Shown here: positions 27,007 to 35,723 of the stretch, in pieces
How positions within the stretch are numbered: the first letter of the stretch is position 1
Layout: each line of letters begins with the position of its first letter
Assembly (NCBI RefSeq): GCF_000717915.1
Contig: NZ_JOCX01000006.1
Coordinates: forward strand, 186,001 to 250,000
DNA length: 64,000 nt
Reading direction: 5' to 3'
From: Streptomyces sp. NRRL S-244
Lineage (GTDB): Bacteria > Actinomycetota > Actinomycetes > Streptomycetales > Streptomycetaceae
Notes under the pieces: generated by a model
What the model was told of the DNA's origin: nothing
What the model saw: only the letters and a program-made list of their open reading frames with translations
Databases searched by the model: none
Made by a program: the position numbers and the translations under genes

Positions 27007-27621
27007 TCACCGGCGTTCCCCGCCGCGCCCGGAGTCATCGCGGGGGGACAGGGCGTCGACTTTCCGGGTCAGGGCGGCCAGGGCGGCTTCCAGGGCGGCG
27101 ATGTCGGCCTTGTCGGCGGATTGGTTCGCTTCCGCCAGTTGGACCACCAGGGCGCCGCCCGGTTCCAGGGTGACCTCCGTGGTTTCCGTGACGTCGTCGC
27201 CGCCCTGGTGGCGGACCGCCGCGTCCAGGTCGGCGCGGCGCAGGCCGTTGCGGCGGATCACCCGGGTGAGCCAGTGGCCGTCGCGGGCCAGGGTGGTGGG
27301 GCTGCCCTCCAGGAGGCGGCCCAGCCATTCGTAGCGGGCGGCCGTCCGGACCACCACGGAGTTCACCCCGAGCAGTACGGCGGCCCCGAAGGCCGCTCCG
27401 ACGACCGAGTTGTCCGGGCCGATCACGGCGTTCTGCACGACGTTGGCCAGCAGCAGCATCACCACCAGGTCGAAGGTGCTGAGCTGCGCGAGCTGGCGCT
27501 TGCCGACGATCCGCAGCAGCACCAGGATCAGTACGTAGACCCCGATGGTGCGGAGCGCCTTCTCCGGGTAGGGGACTTCACCGTGCAGGAAGGGGGTGAG
27601 GGCGTCGTGGGCGGCATGCAT
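27007..27621 (-). CDS. DUF421/YetF-like membrane protein
   Basis: 204 residues from the ATG at 27621; starts at 27630 (GTG) or 27672 are possible and no site has a strong Shine-Dalgarno. Three hydrophobic segments lie in the first 85 residues (TIGVYVLILVLLRIVG, FDLVVMLLLANVVQNAVIG and AFGAAVLLGVNSVVV). The soluble DUF421 domain follows, with GRLLEGSPTTLARDGHW and the conserved LRRADLDAAVRHQG. A short heptad-rich helix (ADIAALEAALAALTRKVDAL) ends the protein. Family members are small membrane proteins of uncertain function. Confidence 0.85.
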   Translation of the reverse strand: MHAAHDALTPFLHGEVPYPEKALRTIGVYVLILVLLRIVGKRQLAQLSTFDLVVMLLLANVVQNAVIGPDNSVVGAAFGAAVLLGVNSVVVRTAARYEWLGRLLEGSPTTLARDGHWLTRVIRRNGLRRADLDAAVRHQGGDDVTETTEVTLEPGGALVVQLAEANQSADKADIAALEAALAALTRKVDALSPRDDSGRGGERR

Positions 27622-27676
27622 CCCGTCCACGCTGGCACATCCGGCATGTCCGGTCTCACCGACCCGCCGCATCCCC

Positions 27677-27988
27677 CTAGATCAGGACCTCGGCCGCGCT
27701 CAGACCGCTCTCCCCGCCCCAGGTGAAGGTGAGGCCGCGCTCCTGTGCGGCCTCGGTCAGCCGGCCGCGCAGGACCTCCGCGGCGAGGGTCAGGGCCTGG
27801 AGTCCGTCGACCCCGTGGATCTCGTACGTGACGTCGGACAGGCCTTCCAGCCGGCACGGGCAGATCCAGTCGCCGTCCGGGTTCGGATCGGGGTACGGGG
27901 CGCCCAGCCGGAGGGTGACCGGGAAGGTCACGCCGTCCTTGGTGACCGCCTGGAGCGGGCGGCTCGCGATGGTGGGGTGGTTCTTCAT
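27677..27988 (-). CDS. small DUF6968-like protein
   Basis: 103 residues from the ATG at 27988, preceded by GAAGG at 8 nt. The pattern DWICPCRLEGL followed by GVDGLQALTLAAEVL is characteristic of DUF6968, a small soluble family with no assigned function. No signal peptide or membrane helix. It sits upstream of the DUF421 gene on the same strand with a 55-bp gap and may be co-transcribed with it. Confidence 0.75.
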   Translation of the reverse strand: MKNHPTIASRPLQAVTKDGVTFPVTLRLGAPYPDPNPDGDWICPCRLEGLSDVTYEIHGVDGLQALTLAAEVLRGRLTEAAQERGLTFTWGGESGLSAAEVLI

Positions 27989-28085
27989 GCGTTCGGCCTT
28001 CGCGTCGACTGGGTGGGGCCAGTTTCCCCCAGTCCGCGTCGGTTCCGCGTATGGCCGGCCGCCCACCCGGCCGCTCGCCTGGCCC

Positions 28086-28117
28086 CCCGCCCCGGCCGAG
28101 CGGGCGGCCGGGGCGGG
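28086..28117 (-). terminator. GC-rich terminator hairpin after the protease gene
   Basis: A perfect 12-bp stem (CCCGCCCCGGCC with GGCCGGGGCGGG) and an 8-nt loop lie 13 nt beyond the stop of the minus-strand protease gene at 28130. There is no T-tract, as is common in Streptomyces. Confidence 0.6.
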
Positions 28118-28129
28118 CGGCCTCCTGCG

Positions 28130-28966
28130 TTACGGCTTCGGCAGGGTGCAGCCTGCGCGGTTCAGGTCGATCTTGTTGCCCGCCCCGATGCACGGGACGA
28201 TGATGTACGTCTCCTGGGCGTAGTTGATGCCCTGGCGGACCGTGACGTTGCCCGCCTCGTCCACCTCGCACGGGTTGTTCTCCGTGCAGCGCTGCCCGTC
28301 CTCATTGCCCGTGTTGTTGACCGCGACGACCTTGCCCGTCGTCGTGTCGATCACCGGGGAGCCCGAGGTGCCGCCGATCGTGTTGCAGGACGAGGTGTAG
28401 CGGACCGAGTCCTTCCAGGTCCACTCGCCCTCCTTGAGCCGGTACGCGAACCCGTCCACGTTGCAGCTGTAGATCCGCTTCCAGTACCCCGACACGACCT
28501 TGATCGCCGTGCCCTGCACCGGGCGGGCGTCGTTCAGGGTGAGCGCGGAGATGCCGTACTGGCTCTGGATCTGCGCGTACGTCTTGGTCAGCTGGTAGAT
28601 CGAGACGTCCGTGTCGGTCATCGTCGCGTACGCGATCTTGCTGGCCCGCAGCGTCGCCACGCGCGAGCCCGACGCGTTGAGGAGCGAGAACGAGCGGCTG
28701 GACGACTGGTCCTTGACGACCTCGCCCGGCCCCGGGAAACCGGTCTCGATGCAGTGCCCGTTGGAGAGCACGAGCGCGGGGTCGTTCGGCTGGGAGCCGG
28801 GGGCGCGGACGACGGACCCGGAGCAGTTGCTGAGCGCGACCGTCCCCGCGTAGTTCACGGTGACGGCCGCCGCCGCCTTGTCCCGGGGTGCTGAGGCGAC
28901 GGCCGGCGCTGCCGCCGCTCCTATCAGGAGCAGCGAGAGCACGGCGCCGACGAGAGGCTTGCGCAT
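28130..28966 (-). CDS. secreted trypsin-like serine protease
   Basis: 278 residues. The ATG at 28966 follows GAGGGG. The signal peptide is about residues 1-26, ending in AVASA. The chymotrypsin-fold triad is legible: H71 in LSNGHC, D120 in TDTDVSIY and S201 in GGTSGSPV. Several cysteines (such as C48 and C72, and C168 and C194) could form disulfides, fitting an extracellular enzyme. Length is usual for single-domain S1 proteases of actinomycetes. There is no clear propeptide, and the substrate is unknown. Its own terminator hairpin follows. Confidence 0.88.
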   Translation of the reverse strand: MRKPLVGAVLSLLLIGAAAAPAVASAPRDKAAAAVTVNYAGTVALSNCSGSVVRAPGSQPNDPALVLSNGHCIETGFPGPGEVVKDQSSSRSFSLLNASGSRVATLRASKIAYATMTDTDVSIYQLTKTYAQIQSQYGISALTLNDARPVQGTAIKVVSGYWKRIYSCNVDGFAYRLKEGEWTWKDSVRYTSSCNTIGGTSGSPVIDTTTGKVVAVNNTGNEDGQRCTENNPCEVDEAGNVTVRQGINYAQETYIIVPCIGAGNKIDLNRAGCTLPKP

Positions 28967-29092
28967 GTGGGGGTTCCCCTCTGATGACGATGCAACCGAA
29001 GATCCTCCGGTTGTCATGTGCATTGTTAGGACACCCGCATCAACAGGCAAGGATGTGGCCAGAGTTGGCGGTTTTCCGGTCCAGGCCGCCCG

Positions 29093-29863
29093 TCAGCGCA
29101 GGAGGCGCTCCCGGAGCCGGTCCGCCGTCGCCGGGGTGATCCCGACGCGCGTCGCGAGGTAGTCGGCCGTGGAGCCGTAGCGCGAGGTCAGGTCGGCGAG
29201 GACGAGGGACAGGATCTCGGCCGGGGCGCGGCCGTACGAGGGCCAGCGCATGGTGCGGCCCGGGTTGGCGGCGTGCCAGTCGGCCGTCAGGCGGGCGGTG
29301 GCCAGCTCGGTGAGCGCGAAATCGGCCAGGATCTCCTCCTCGGACACGTCGAGGAGGGTCAGGACGAAAGCGGCGATCAGGCCGGTGCGGTCCTTGCCCG
29401 AGGTGCAGTGGAAGACCGCCGGACCGGGACCGGCGGCGATGAGCTCGATGGCCCCGCGGATCTCCTCCACGCCGTCCTCGGTCACCTCGGCGAACCGGTC
29501 GGCCAGGTACCGCCAGGGGTCGACGCCCGGGTCGATCGCGGCCTGGTCGTACGGGCGGTGCTCGATGCTGAGGTTGGCGTACGTGAACCGCTCGGGCTCG
29601 GGGATCCGCCCCTTGGCCTCGATCTCCCAGGGGTAGCGCAGGTCGATGACGGTGCGTATGCCGAGGCCGAGGAAGCGGTCCCAGTCGGCTCCGGCGAGTT
29701 TGCCCAGGGAGTCGGACCGGTAGAGCGCGCCCCAGGCGACGGTACGGCCGTCGGCGGAGCGGTAGCCGCCCAGGTCGCGGAAGTTGTGCAGGCGGTCGAA
29801 GCCGACGTGGCGGCTGTGCGGGTGGTGCGGGTGGTGCGGGTCGTGCGCGCTCTGAACGGGCAA
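29093..29863 (-). CDS. tyrosine-protein phosphatase (Y_phosphatase3 type)
   Basis: 256 residues using a TTG start at 29863. The TTG is chosen because GAGGAG lies 6 nt upstream and the homologous core begins soon after; no ATG or GTG gives a better match. The signature loop is HCTSGKDRTG (H152 to G161), with nucleophile C153 and R159. The N-terminal RLHNFRDLGGYRS is the usual first motif of this family, and the general-acid loop is likely around EHRPYDQ. The first 20 residues are His/Pro-rich (HDPHHPHHPHSRH), made by a GGGTGGTGC DNA repeat, and could bind metal. It dephosphorylates phosphotyrosine or phosphoinositide substrates; which one is unknown. Confidence 0.88.
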   Translation of the reverse strand: MPVQSAHDPHHPHHPHSRHVGFDRLHNFRDLGGYRSADGRTVAWGALYRSDSLGKLAGADWDRFLGLGIRTVIDLRYPWEIEAKGRIPEPERFTYANLSIEHRPYDQAAIDPGVDPWRYLADRFAEVTEDGVEEIRGAIELIAAGPGPAVFHCTSGKDRTGLIAAFVLTLLDVSEEEILADFALTELATARLTADWHAANPGRTMRWPSYGRAPAEILSLVLADLTSRYGSTADYLATRVGITPATADRLRERLLR

Positions 29864-29913
29864 CTGGGGCTCCTCGGGATGCGGTTGAGTCCCCCAGGAT
29901 GCCTCAGGACGCC

Positions 29914-30582
29914 TCAGCGTTTGCGCGCGAGCGTGAGCCCGTCCGCGATCGGGAGCATCACCGACTCCACGCGCCCGTCGGCGCGCACGTGCGCGTTGAA
30001 CTCCCTGATGGCCAGGGCGTTCCCCCGGGCGCCGGCGTCCACCGCCTCTCCCCCGTACAGGACGTTGTCGGCGAGGATCAGCCCGCCGGGCCGCAGGCGC
30101 GGCACGAGCTCGTCCCAGTACGCGCGGTAGCCGGGCTTGTCGGCGTCCAGGAACACCAGGTCGATCACCGGGTCCGGCGGGAGCGCGCGGAGCATCTCCA
30201 GTGCCGGGGCGATCACGAGCTCGATCCGGTCGTCGACCCCGGCCGCCTTCCAGGCCTCCTGCGCGATCGACGTCCACTCCTCGGAGACGTCACAGGTCAG
30301 GACCTGCCCGCCGGCGACCAGGCCCGCGGCCAGGGCCAGCGTGGAGTAGCCGGTGAAGGTGCCGACCTCGACGATCCGGCGCGCGCCGACCATCTTGCCC
30401 AGCAGGGTGAGGAAGACGCCCTGCTCGTGCGGGACCTGCATCTGCGCCGGGCGGCCGAGCGCGCGGGTCCGTTCGACGAGCTCCTCCTGGATGCGGCTCG
30501 GCGGCTCGGCCTGCGCGACCAGGTACCCGTACACCTCGGGGGTGAGGTGCACCGTCTTCACGTCGCCGACGGCCCTGTCCAT
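29914..30582 (-). CDS. SAM-dependent O-methyltransferase, class I (CCoAOMT-like)
   Basis: 222 residues, with the ATG at 30582 and GAAGGGA 10 nt upstream. The fold is the small metal-dependent catechol/caffeoyl-CoA type: motif I is VEVGTFTGYSTLALA, the DLVFLDADKPGYRAYW segment supplies the metal-binding acidic residues, and ILADNVLYGG follows with the conserved DN. Such enzymes methylate catechol hydroxyls. The acceptor cannot be told. It lies 50 bp upstream of the tyrosine phosphatase gene and may share a transcript with it. Confidence 0.9.
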   Translation of the reverse strand: MDRAVGDVKTVHLTPEVYGYLVAQAEPPSRIQEELVERTRALGRPAQMQVPHEQGVFLTLLGKMVGARRIVEVGTFTGYSTLALAAGLVAGGQVLTCDVSEEWTSIAQEAWKAAGVDDRIELVIAPALEMLRALPPDPVIDLVFLDADKPGYRAYWDELVPRLRPGGLILADNVLYGGEAVDAGARGNALAIREFNAHVRADGRVESVMLPIADGLTLARKR

Positions 30583-30681
30583 CTCGTACGTCCCTTCGCG
30601 AGTCCCGTGTGTACGCCTTCGGGACTGCCCAACGACGGCGCCCCGGAGCGGCAACGGCCCGCCCCGGGCCAGGCCGCGCCG

Positions 30682-31746
30682 TCAGGCCGTCGGGTGGAGG
30701 GCCGCGTACTCCAACGGGGCCGACGGGTCGATCGTGAGCGTGAGCGGGGCGGGTGGCGCGTCCGCGCGGACCAGGAGGTCGCCGATCGCCGCGATCATCG
30801 CGCCGTTGTCCGTGCACAACGTCATCGGCGGTACGCGCAGTTCGATGCCCGCCGAGGCGCAGCGCCGCTCCGCCAGGGCCCGGACGCGGGAGTTCGCCGC
30901 CACCCCGCCGACCACCACCAGCGTCCTCACGCCGTACGCCGCGCAGGCGGCCACCGCCTTGCGGGTCAGTACGTCGGCCACCGCCTCCTGGAGCGAGGCC
31001 GCGCCGTCGGCGACCGGCAGCCGCTCCCCGCGCAGGCGGTGGCCCTCGGCCCAGCGGGCGGCGGCCGTCTTCAGCCCCGAGAAGGAGAAGGAGTACGCGT
31101 ACGGGTCCTGCGCGCGCGGCCCGCCGGTCAGCGGACGCGGGAACGGGACCGCCTCCGGGTCGCCGCCCCGCGCCGCCCGGTCGATGGCCGGCCCGCCCGG
31201 GTACGGCAGGCCGAACACCCGGGCCACCTTGTCGAAGCACTCCCCCGCCGCGTCGTCCAGGGTGTCCCCGAGGTGCAGGATCGGCTCGCGCACGAGGTCC
31301 CGTACGAGCAGCAGCGAGGTGTGCCCGCCCGAGACGATCAGCACCACGCAGGGTTCGGGCAGCGGCCCGTGCTCCAGGGTGTCGGCGGCGACGTGCCCGG
31401 CCAGGTGGTGGACCCCGTACAGCGGTACGCCCACTGCGTACGCGAGGGTCTTGGCCCCGGCCAGTCCGACCTGGAGTGCGCCGGAGAGGCCGGGGCCGGT
31501 GGTGACGGCCACCGCGTCGAGCTGGTCGGCCCGCAGTCCGGCCCGGTCGAGGGCCTGGCGCACCACCGGGCCGAAGGCGTGCAGGTGGGCGCGGGCCGCG
31601 ATCTCGGGGACGACCCCGCCGAAGCGGGCGTGCTCGTCCATGCTCGACGCGACGACGTGCGCGAGGAGCCGGCCGCCCTGCACGATGCCCGCGCCCGTCT
31701 CGTCGCAGGAGGACTCGATGCCGAGCACCACCGGAGAAACAGCCAT
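30682..31746 (-). CDS. tsaD: TsaD, tRNA N6-threonylcarbamoyladenosine transferase subunit
   Basis: 354 residues, full length for the family. The opening [13 protein letters not shown] and [15 protein letters not shown] are ASKHA-fold nucleotide motifs. The metal-binding HxxxH is in HHLAGH (H114 and H118), and VSGGHTSLL and [14 protein letters not shown] are also conserved. TsaD transfers the threonylcarbamoyl group to A37 of ANN-decoding tRNAs, with TsaB and TsaE. Those partners and rimI, the usual neighbours, are absent here. Whether this is the only copy or a second one cannot be told from the window. A long perfect palindrome lies just upstream of the start. Confidence 0.95.
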   Translation of the reverse strand: MAVSPVVLGIESSCDETGAGIVQGGRLLAHVVASSMDEHARFGGVVPEIAARAHLHAFGPVVRQALDRAGLRADQLDAVAVTTGPGLSGALQVGLAGAKTLAYAVGVPLYGVHHLAGHVAADTLEHGPLPEPCVVLIVSGGHTSLLLVRDLVREPILHLGDTLDDAAGECFDKVARVFGLPYPGGPAIDRAARGGDPEAVPFPRPLTGGPRAQDPYAYSFSFSGLKTAAARWAEGHRLRGERLPVADGAASLQEAVADVLTRKAVAACAAYGVRTLVVVGGVAANSRVRALAERRCASAGIELRVPPMTLCTDNGAMIAAIGDLLVRADAPPAPLTLTIDPSAPLEYAALHPTA

Positions 31747-31760
31747 CAGACCCGCACCCG

Positions 31761-31791
31761 ACCCTTATTGCGAATAGTTCGCAATAAGGGT
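31761..31791. promoter_or_regulatory. AT-rich perfect palindrome immediately upstream of tsaD
   Basis: Two 14-bp arms (ACCCTTATTGCGAA and TTCGCAATAAGGGT) flank a 3-bp centre. It fills most of the 46-bp gap between the PI-PLC-like gene and tsaD, 15-45 bp upstream of the tsaD start. The core TTGCGAA-3-TTCGCAA has the symmetry of Fur-family sites (inference). With no T-tract it is more likely an operator than a terminator. Confidence 0.65.
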
Positions 31792-31792
31792 A

Positions 31793-32836
31793 CTAGCCGC
31801 GCGGGACCACCGTGGCCAGCACCGACGGCAGCGGGTACCAGTCGGCCGAGGCGATGGACGCGTGGTGCGACGCCATCAGGGCGACGCGGTCCCGGGCCTG
31901 GGCCTCGGTCGGGTGCACCCCGTCGATCGCGGGCGCCACGTTGTGCGCGTCGGTGGCGATCAGCAGGTAGTGGTTGCGGTCGTACCAGGCGGTGTCGATC
32001 GAGCCGCCCGCGTACGCGCCCGCGTCCCCGTCGAAGACCACGAACCAGGGGCGCAGCGAGGCGTCGGCGTACCGGGCGCGCGGGTCGCCTGCCTCGGCCC
32101 GGTGCACGGCGGGGAAGGCGGCGGCCTGGCCGAGCCGGCCCGCGGCGGCGAGGGAGCGCAGGTACTGGGCGTACTCGCGGTCGGTCCACAGGGTGTCGTT
32201 CGCGTTGCCCTCCTCCAGCGTGCCGGGGATCAGCTCCACCAGGAACTTCCCGGCCATCGCGGCACGGCTCGGCCACGCGCCGGCCCGGGCGGCGGTGTCC
32301 AGGTCGGGGTGGCCGGCGGCGAGCTGGCCGGGGCGGTAGACGGCGTCGCCGAGCTTCGAGTTCAGCAGCGCGTCGAGCTCGGCCGGGCCGCGCCCGAGGT
32401 TGGCGGCGAAGCCGTCCTTGAGCTCCAGCTTGAGGACGACCGGGCGGTGGCCGGGGTGGGCGTCGTGCCAGCTGCGGATGTCGGAGAGGCAGCCCGCGAG
32501 GTTCTGGTTGCGGGACTTGGTGCGCAGCTGGGCGGGGCTGGTGGCGTTCTCGCAGTTGCTGTCGTTGCCGAAGGGGTTGTCGTGGGAGACCCGCCAGGAG
32601 CTGCCGAAGAAATTGGTCCACACGTCGAGTTCCAGCATCGCGGCGCCGGAGTCGAGCGCGTCCGCGAAGTACGGGTACTTGGCCTTCTCGTACGCGTTGT
32701 GCACGCCGACGCCGGTCGATCCCGCGTACGGGAGGTCGGCGGCGGCCCGTGCCCCCGCCGGAGCCGCGCCCAGTACGAGGGTCAAGGCCGCCAGGCCCGC
32801 CGTCACCGCGCCCGCCATCCGGTTCCGCAATCCCAT
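31793..32836 (-). CDS. secreted PI-PLC-like phosphodiesterase
   Basis: 347 residues. The ATG at 32836 follows AGGAG at 8 nt. The signal peptide (about 1-32) ends near ARAAA. The catalytic core is of the phosphatidylinositol-specific phospholipase C/glycerophosphodiesterase TIM barrel: GVHNAYE with H46, MLELDVW with paired acidic residues E69 and D71, and VSHDNPFG with H85. VVLKLELKDG supplies later metal-site residues. It belongs to the Ca2+-dependent actinobacterial subgroup. The product is exported and should cleave phosphodiester lipids. It ends 46 bp before tsaD, with the palindrome between them. Confidence 0.82.
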   Translation of the reverse strand: MGLRNRMAGAVTAGLAALTLVLGAAPAGARAAADLPYAGSTGVGVHNAYEKAKYPYFADALDSGAAMLELDVWTNFFGSSWRVSHDNPFGNDSNCENATSPAQLRTKSRNQNLAGCLSDIRSWHDAHPGHRPVVLKLELKDGFAANLGRGPAELDALLNSKLGDAVYRPGQLAAGHPDLDTAARAGAWPSRAAMAGKFLVELIPGTLEEGNANDTLWTDREYAQYLRSLAAAGRLGQAAAFPAVHRAEAGDPRARYADASLRPWFVVFDGDAGAYAGGSIDTAWYDRNHYLLIATDAHNVAPAIDGVHPTEAQARDRVALMASHHASIASADWYPLPSVLATVVPRG

Positions 32837-33047
32837 GCTTTCGGCTCCTGTCCGCCCAGTCGGTGCGCCATCTGTCAACTCGGCGGGAGAGTAGGCGAGT
32901 TGGGTGAAGGGCGGAAGGACGGGGGATGACGGGCTCCCCGGCTGTGAGGACGGACACGTTCCGACGAGGAACTGGCGTCGGCACGCCGTCCGTCGAACAG
33001 GGAGCCTGCCGGGACGCCGGTCGGCGTTTTCCGGGCGGGAGTACCAC

Positions 33048-34058
33048 ATGTTCACGAGGGTTCGCGGGCGGGCCGTACGGGTCTCCCTGCTCGTCGGCGT
33101 CGGCTGCGCCGTGCTGATGGGGTGCGCCGGACTCCTGTGGAAGCTGCACGGCATGGCGGCGTACCTGGCGGACGGGGATCCCGCGGAGGGGAGCTACGTA
33201 CAGGACGCCGAGCAGGCCGACCGCGCGGCGGCGGCCGTACTGGAGGGCCCGGCGCGGGAGGCCCCGGCGGGGGCCCCGGCGCCCCCGGCCTCCTCGGCCT
33301 CCCCGGATCCCGCCGTACCCGGCCCGGCCGCGCGGGGCACGGTCGGCCCCCCGGCCGGCGTGCCCTGGCGTTCGGGCGGCTGGCGGCCCTCCGACCCGCT
33401 GGTCGCGCGGCCCGCCGCCGCGGAGCCCGCGATCGGGGCGCTGTTCTCCCCCGGTGAGGACGCGGACCAGGACCACCACTGCTCGGCGAGCGTGGTCCAC
33501 TCCCCCGGCGGCGACCTCATCGCCACCGCCGCCCACTGCGTGTACCGCGGCGTCTTCGGCTTCCGCACGAACCTCGCCTTCGCCCCCGGCTACCGGGACG
33601 GCAAGGCCCCGTACGGGGTCTGGGTGCCCACCCGGATCGACGTGGACCCCCGCTGGATCGAGGACCAGGACCCCGACTACGACGTGGCCTTCCTCCGCAT
33701 GCGCCGGCCGGGCCACCCCGGCGAGCGGCTGGAGGACGCCACCGGGGCGCAGACGGTCCGGTTCGGGCCCGAGCTGCCCGCTCCGGCCCGGGTCGTGGGC
33801 TATCCGAACGACACCGAGTACCCCGTGGAGTGCTTCAACACCGCCCGTGCCGACGGGCCCACGCAGCTGCGGCTGGATTGCGCGGACGTACCCGACGGCA
33901 CGAGCGGTGGTCCGGTGCTGACCGACGCGCACACCCTGATCGGGGTGGTCGGCGGCCGCGACGGGGGCGGCGACGAGAAGACCTCGTACAGCAGCCTGTT
34001 CGACGACGGGGTACGCGCCGTGTACGAGCGCGCCGTGGCGGCGCGCCGGCCGCGGTAG
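33048..34058 (+). CDS. membrane-anchored trypsin-like serine protease
   Basis: 336 residues, with the ATG at 33048 after GGGAG. A single N-terminal helix (about 10-31, VSLLVGVGCAVLMGCAGLLW) is an anchor or uncleaved signal. A 75-residue Ala/Pro-rich spacer follows, then a chymotrypsin-like domain with H163 (TAAHCV), D212 (DYDVAFL) and S286 (DGTSGGPV). The layout resembles V8/glutamyl endopeptidase-like enzymes. It diverges from the PI-PLC-like gene across 211 bp and ends 14 bp from the convergent oxidoreductase gene. Confidence 0.85.
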   Translation: MFTRVRGRAVRVSLLVGVGCAVLMGCAGLLWKLHGMAAYLADGDPAEGSYVQDAEQADRAAAAVLEGPAREAPAGAPAPPASSASPDPAVPGPAARGTVGPPAGVPWRSGGWRPSDPLVARPAAAEPAIGALFSPGEDADQDHHCSASVVHSPGGDLIATAAHCVYRGVFGFRTNLAFAPGYRDGKAPYGVWVPTRIDVDPRWIEDQDPDYDVAFLRMRRPGHPGERLEDATGAQTVRFGPELPAPARVVGYPNDTEYPVECFNTARADGPTQLRLDCADVPDGTSGGPVLTDAHTLIGVVGGRDGGGDEKTSYSSLFDDGVRAVYERAVAARRPR

Positions 34059-34072
34059 TCCCCCGTCGGGTC

Positions 34073-35488
34073 CTACGACCCGGAATCCGCGGGGGCCTTG
34101 TGGTGCGGCGGGTAGTCGGCGGTTTCCGGAGCCGTCGGCAGCCGCCACTTGGACAGGACCCGGATCACCGTGCCCGGGCTCAGCAGGACGTTCGGCGAGA
34201 CCGCCAGCGACAGCACGCCGAAGAAGGGCCGGGAGATCTCCGGGTCGGCGTTGGCGCCCACGATCACCCGGGACATGTAGGACTGGAGGACCTTGGTGGC
34301 CCGGTCGGGCGGCGGCCCCTCGGTCTCCGGGTAGCGCATGTCCTCGCTGGTGGCGATCTGCCAGGCCACGTCGGAGGCGGCGGCCGTGCGCCGCTGGATC
34401 CGGCGGGCGGCGGCGGCGATCTCCCGGGGGGCCAGGCCCCGGATGGCGCCGGCCAGTGCGTCCGCCGCGAGGGCGGCCACCGTCATCCCCTGCCCGTACA
34501 CGGGGTTGACCCGGCAGACGGCGTCGCCGAGGACGACGAATCCGGCCGGCCAGCGGTCGAGGCGCTCGAAGTGGCGCCATTCGTTGGCGGTGTTGCGGTA
34601 ACTCGTCGGCGTGGAGAGGGGTTTGGCGTCGCGGATGGCGTCGTACAGCACCGGGCTGCGCAGGGTCCGGGTGAAGTCGAGGAACTCCTCCTCCCCGGTC
34701 GGCGGGGCGTGTTCGCCGTTGCCGGTCAGCGTCACCAGCCAGCGGCCGTCGTCAAGGGGGACCAGCACGCCGCCGCGCGGATTCTCGGGGCGGCCCTGGA
34801 CGTAGATCCCCTGCCAGCGGCGCGCCGGATCGGGCGGGATCTCGTAGTAGCGGCTGGAGTAGCCGAGGTGGGAGTCGTAGCGGGTGGTCGCCGGGGCCGG
34901 GTGGCCGAGGGCGGCGAGCCAGGCCGGGGCCCGGGAGGTCCGTCCGGTCGCGTCGACCACGAAGCGGGCCGGCAGCGGGTCCCCCTCGCGCATCCTTACG
35001 CCGGTGACCGAGCGGCCGTCGGGCCCGGCGACGAGCCCGGTCGCCATCGAGCCGGAGCGGACCCGGATGCGCTCGTCCCGCAGCACCTCGCGGCGGACCG
35101 TCCAGTCGATCAGCTCCCGGCTGCCGATCAGGACCCGGGAACCGGGAACCGGGTGGAACCAGTCGGCCGGGCTCAGCCACAGGAAGTCCCGCGGAGTCTC
35201 CATCAGGGCCGCCCCGGCCGCCAGCAGCTCGCGGGTGACCCCGGGCAGCAGCCCCTCCATCAGGTCCAGGCCGCGCGACCACAGCACGTGCACGTGCCGG
35301 GACTGCGGCACACCGGGCCGGAAGGCCGGTCCGGTGTCCGGCAGTTCGTCCCGTTCCACCACGGTCACGCGCGCGAACCGCTGGGCGAGTGCCCGCGCCG
35401 CCAGCAGCCCCGCCAGGCCTGCGCCGAGGACCACCGCGTGATCGTGGGCTTCGTGGGCTTCTGGGTGGTTGTCCGTGTCGTCGTCCAT
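34073..35488 (-). CDS. FAD-dependent oxidoreductase (monooxygenase/halogenase-like)
   Basis: 471 residues from the ATG at 35488. The FAD-binding dinucleotide motif is VVLGAGLAGLLAARAL (G22, G24 and G27), ending with acidic E45 in VVERDEL. A second FAD motif, VVLGDAVCRVNPVYGQGM, lies near residue 320 and FVVDATGRTSRAP near 175. This places it among group A flavin monooxygenase-like enzymes. The substrate is unknown. It lies downstream of the broken dehydrogenase gene with a repeat-filled gap of 235 bp. Confidence 0.85.
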   Translation of the reverse strand: MDDDTDNHPEAHEAHDHAVVLGAGLAGLLAARALAQRFARVTVVERDELPDTGPAFRPGVPQSRHVHVLWSRGLDLMEGLLPGVTRELLAAGAALMETPRDFLWLSPADWFHPVPGSRVLIGSRELIDWTVRREVLRDERIRVRSGSMATGLVAGPDGRSVTGVRMREGDPLPARFVVDATGRTSRAPAWLAALGHPAPATTRYDSHLGYSSRYYEIPPDPARRWQGIYVQGRPENPRGGVLVPLDDGRWLVTLTGNGEHAPPTGEEEFLDFTRTLRSPVLYDAIRDAKPLSTPTSYRNTANEWRHFERLDRWPAGFVVLGDAVCRVNPVYGQGMTVAALAADALAGAIRGLAPREIAAAARRIQRRTAAASDVAWQIATSEDMRYPETEGPPPDRATKVLQSYMSRVIVGANADPEISRPFFGVLSLAVSPNVLLSPGTVIRVLSKWRLPTAPETADYPPHHKAPADSGS

Positions 35489-35615
35489 GGCGCCGAGTCT
35501 CCCGCGCCGGCCGCGCGCCGGATCAGGTCCCGCCCGGGGCGCCCCGAGGCACCCCGGGGGCGGACGGGGGGCTCACGGAGGGGCGCCCGCGCCGGAATCC
35601 CCTGGTGGGTGCCCG

Positions 35616-35717
35616 GTCGCGCGGCCCGTTCGGTCACGCGGCCCGATCGGTCACGCAGCCCGTTCGGTCACGCAGCCCGTTCGGTCACGCGGCCGGTTCG
35701 GTCACGCGGCCCGATCG
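35616..35717. repeat. six 17-bp tandem repeats
   Basis: Six consecutive copies of a unit close to GTCACGCGGCCCGTTCG, differing at a few fixed positions. They lie immediately beyond the stop of the dehydrogenase gene and upstream of the oxidoreductase gene. Seventeen is not a multiple of three, so the array is non-coding. Confidence 0.9.
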
Positions 35718-35723
35718 GCCCGT

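Noticed and set aside
28993..29013. Inverted repeat CAACCG/CGGTTG upstream of the secreted protease gene.
   Set aside because: Only six base pairs with an uneven loop; expected by chance at this length.
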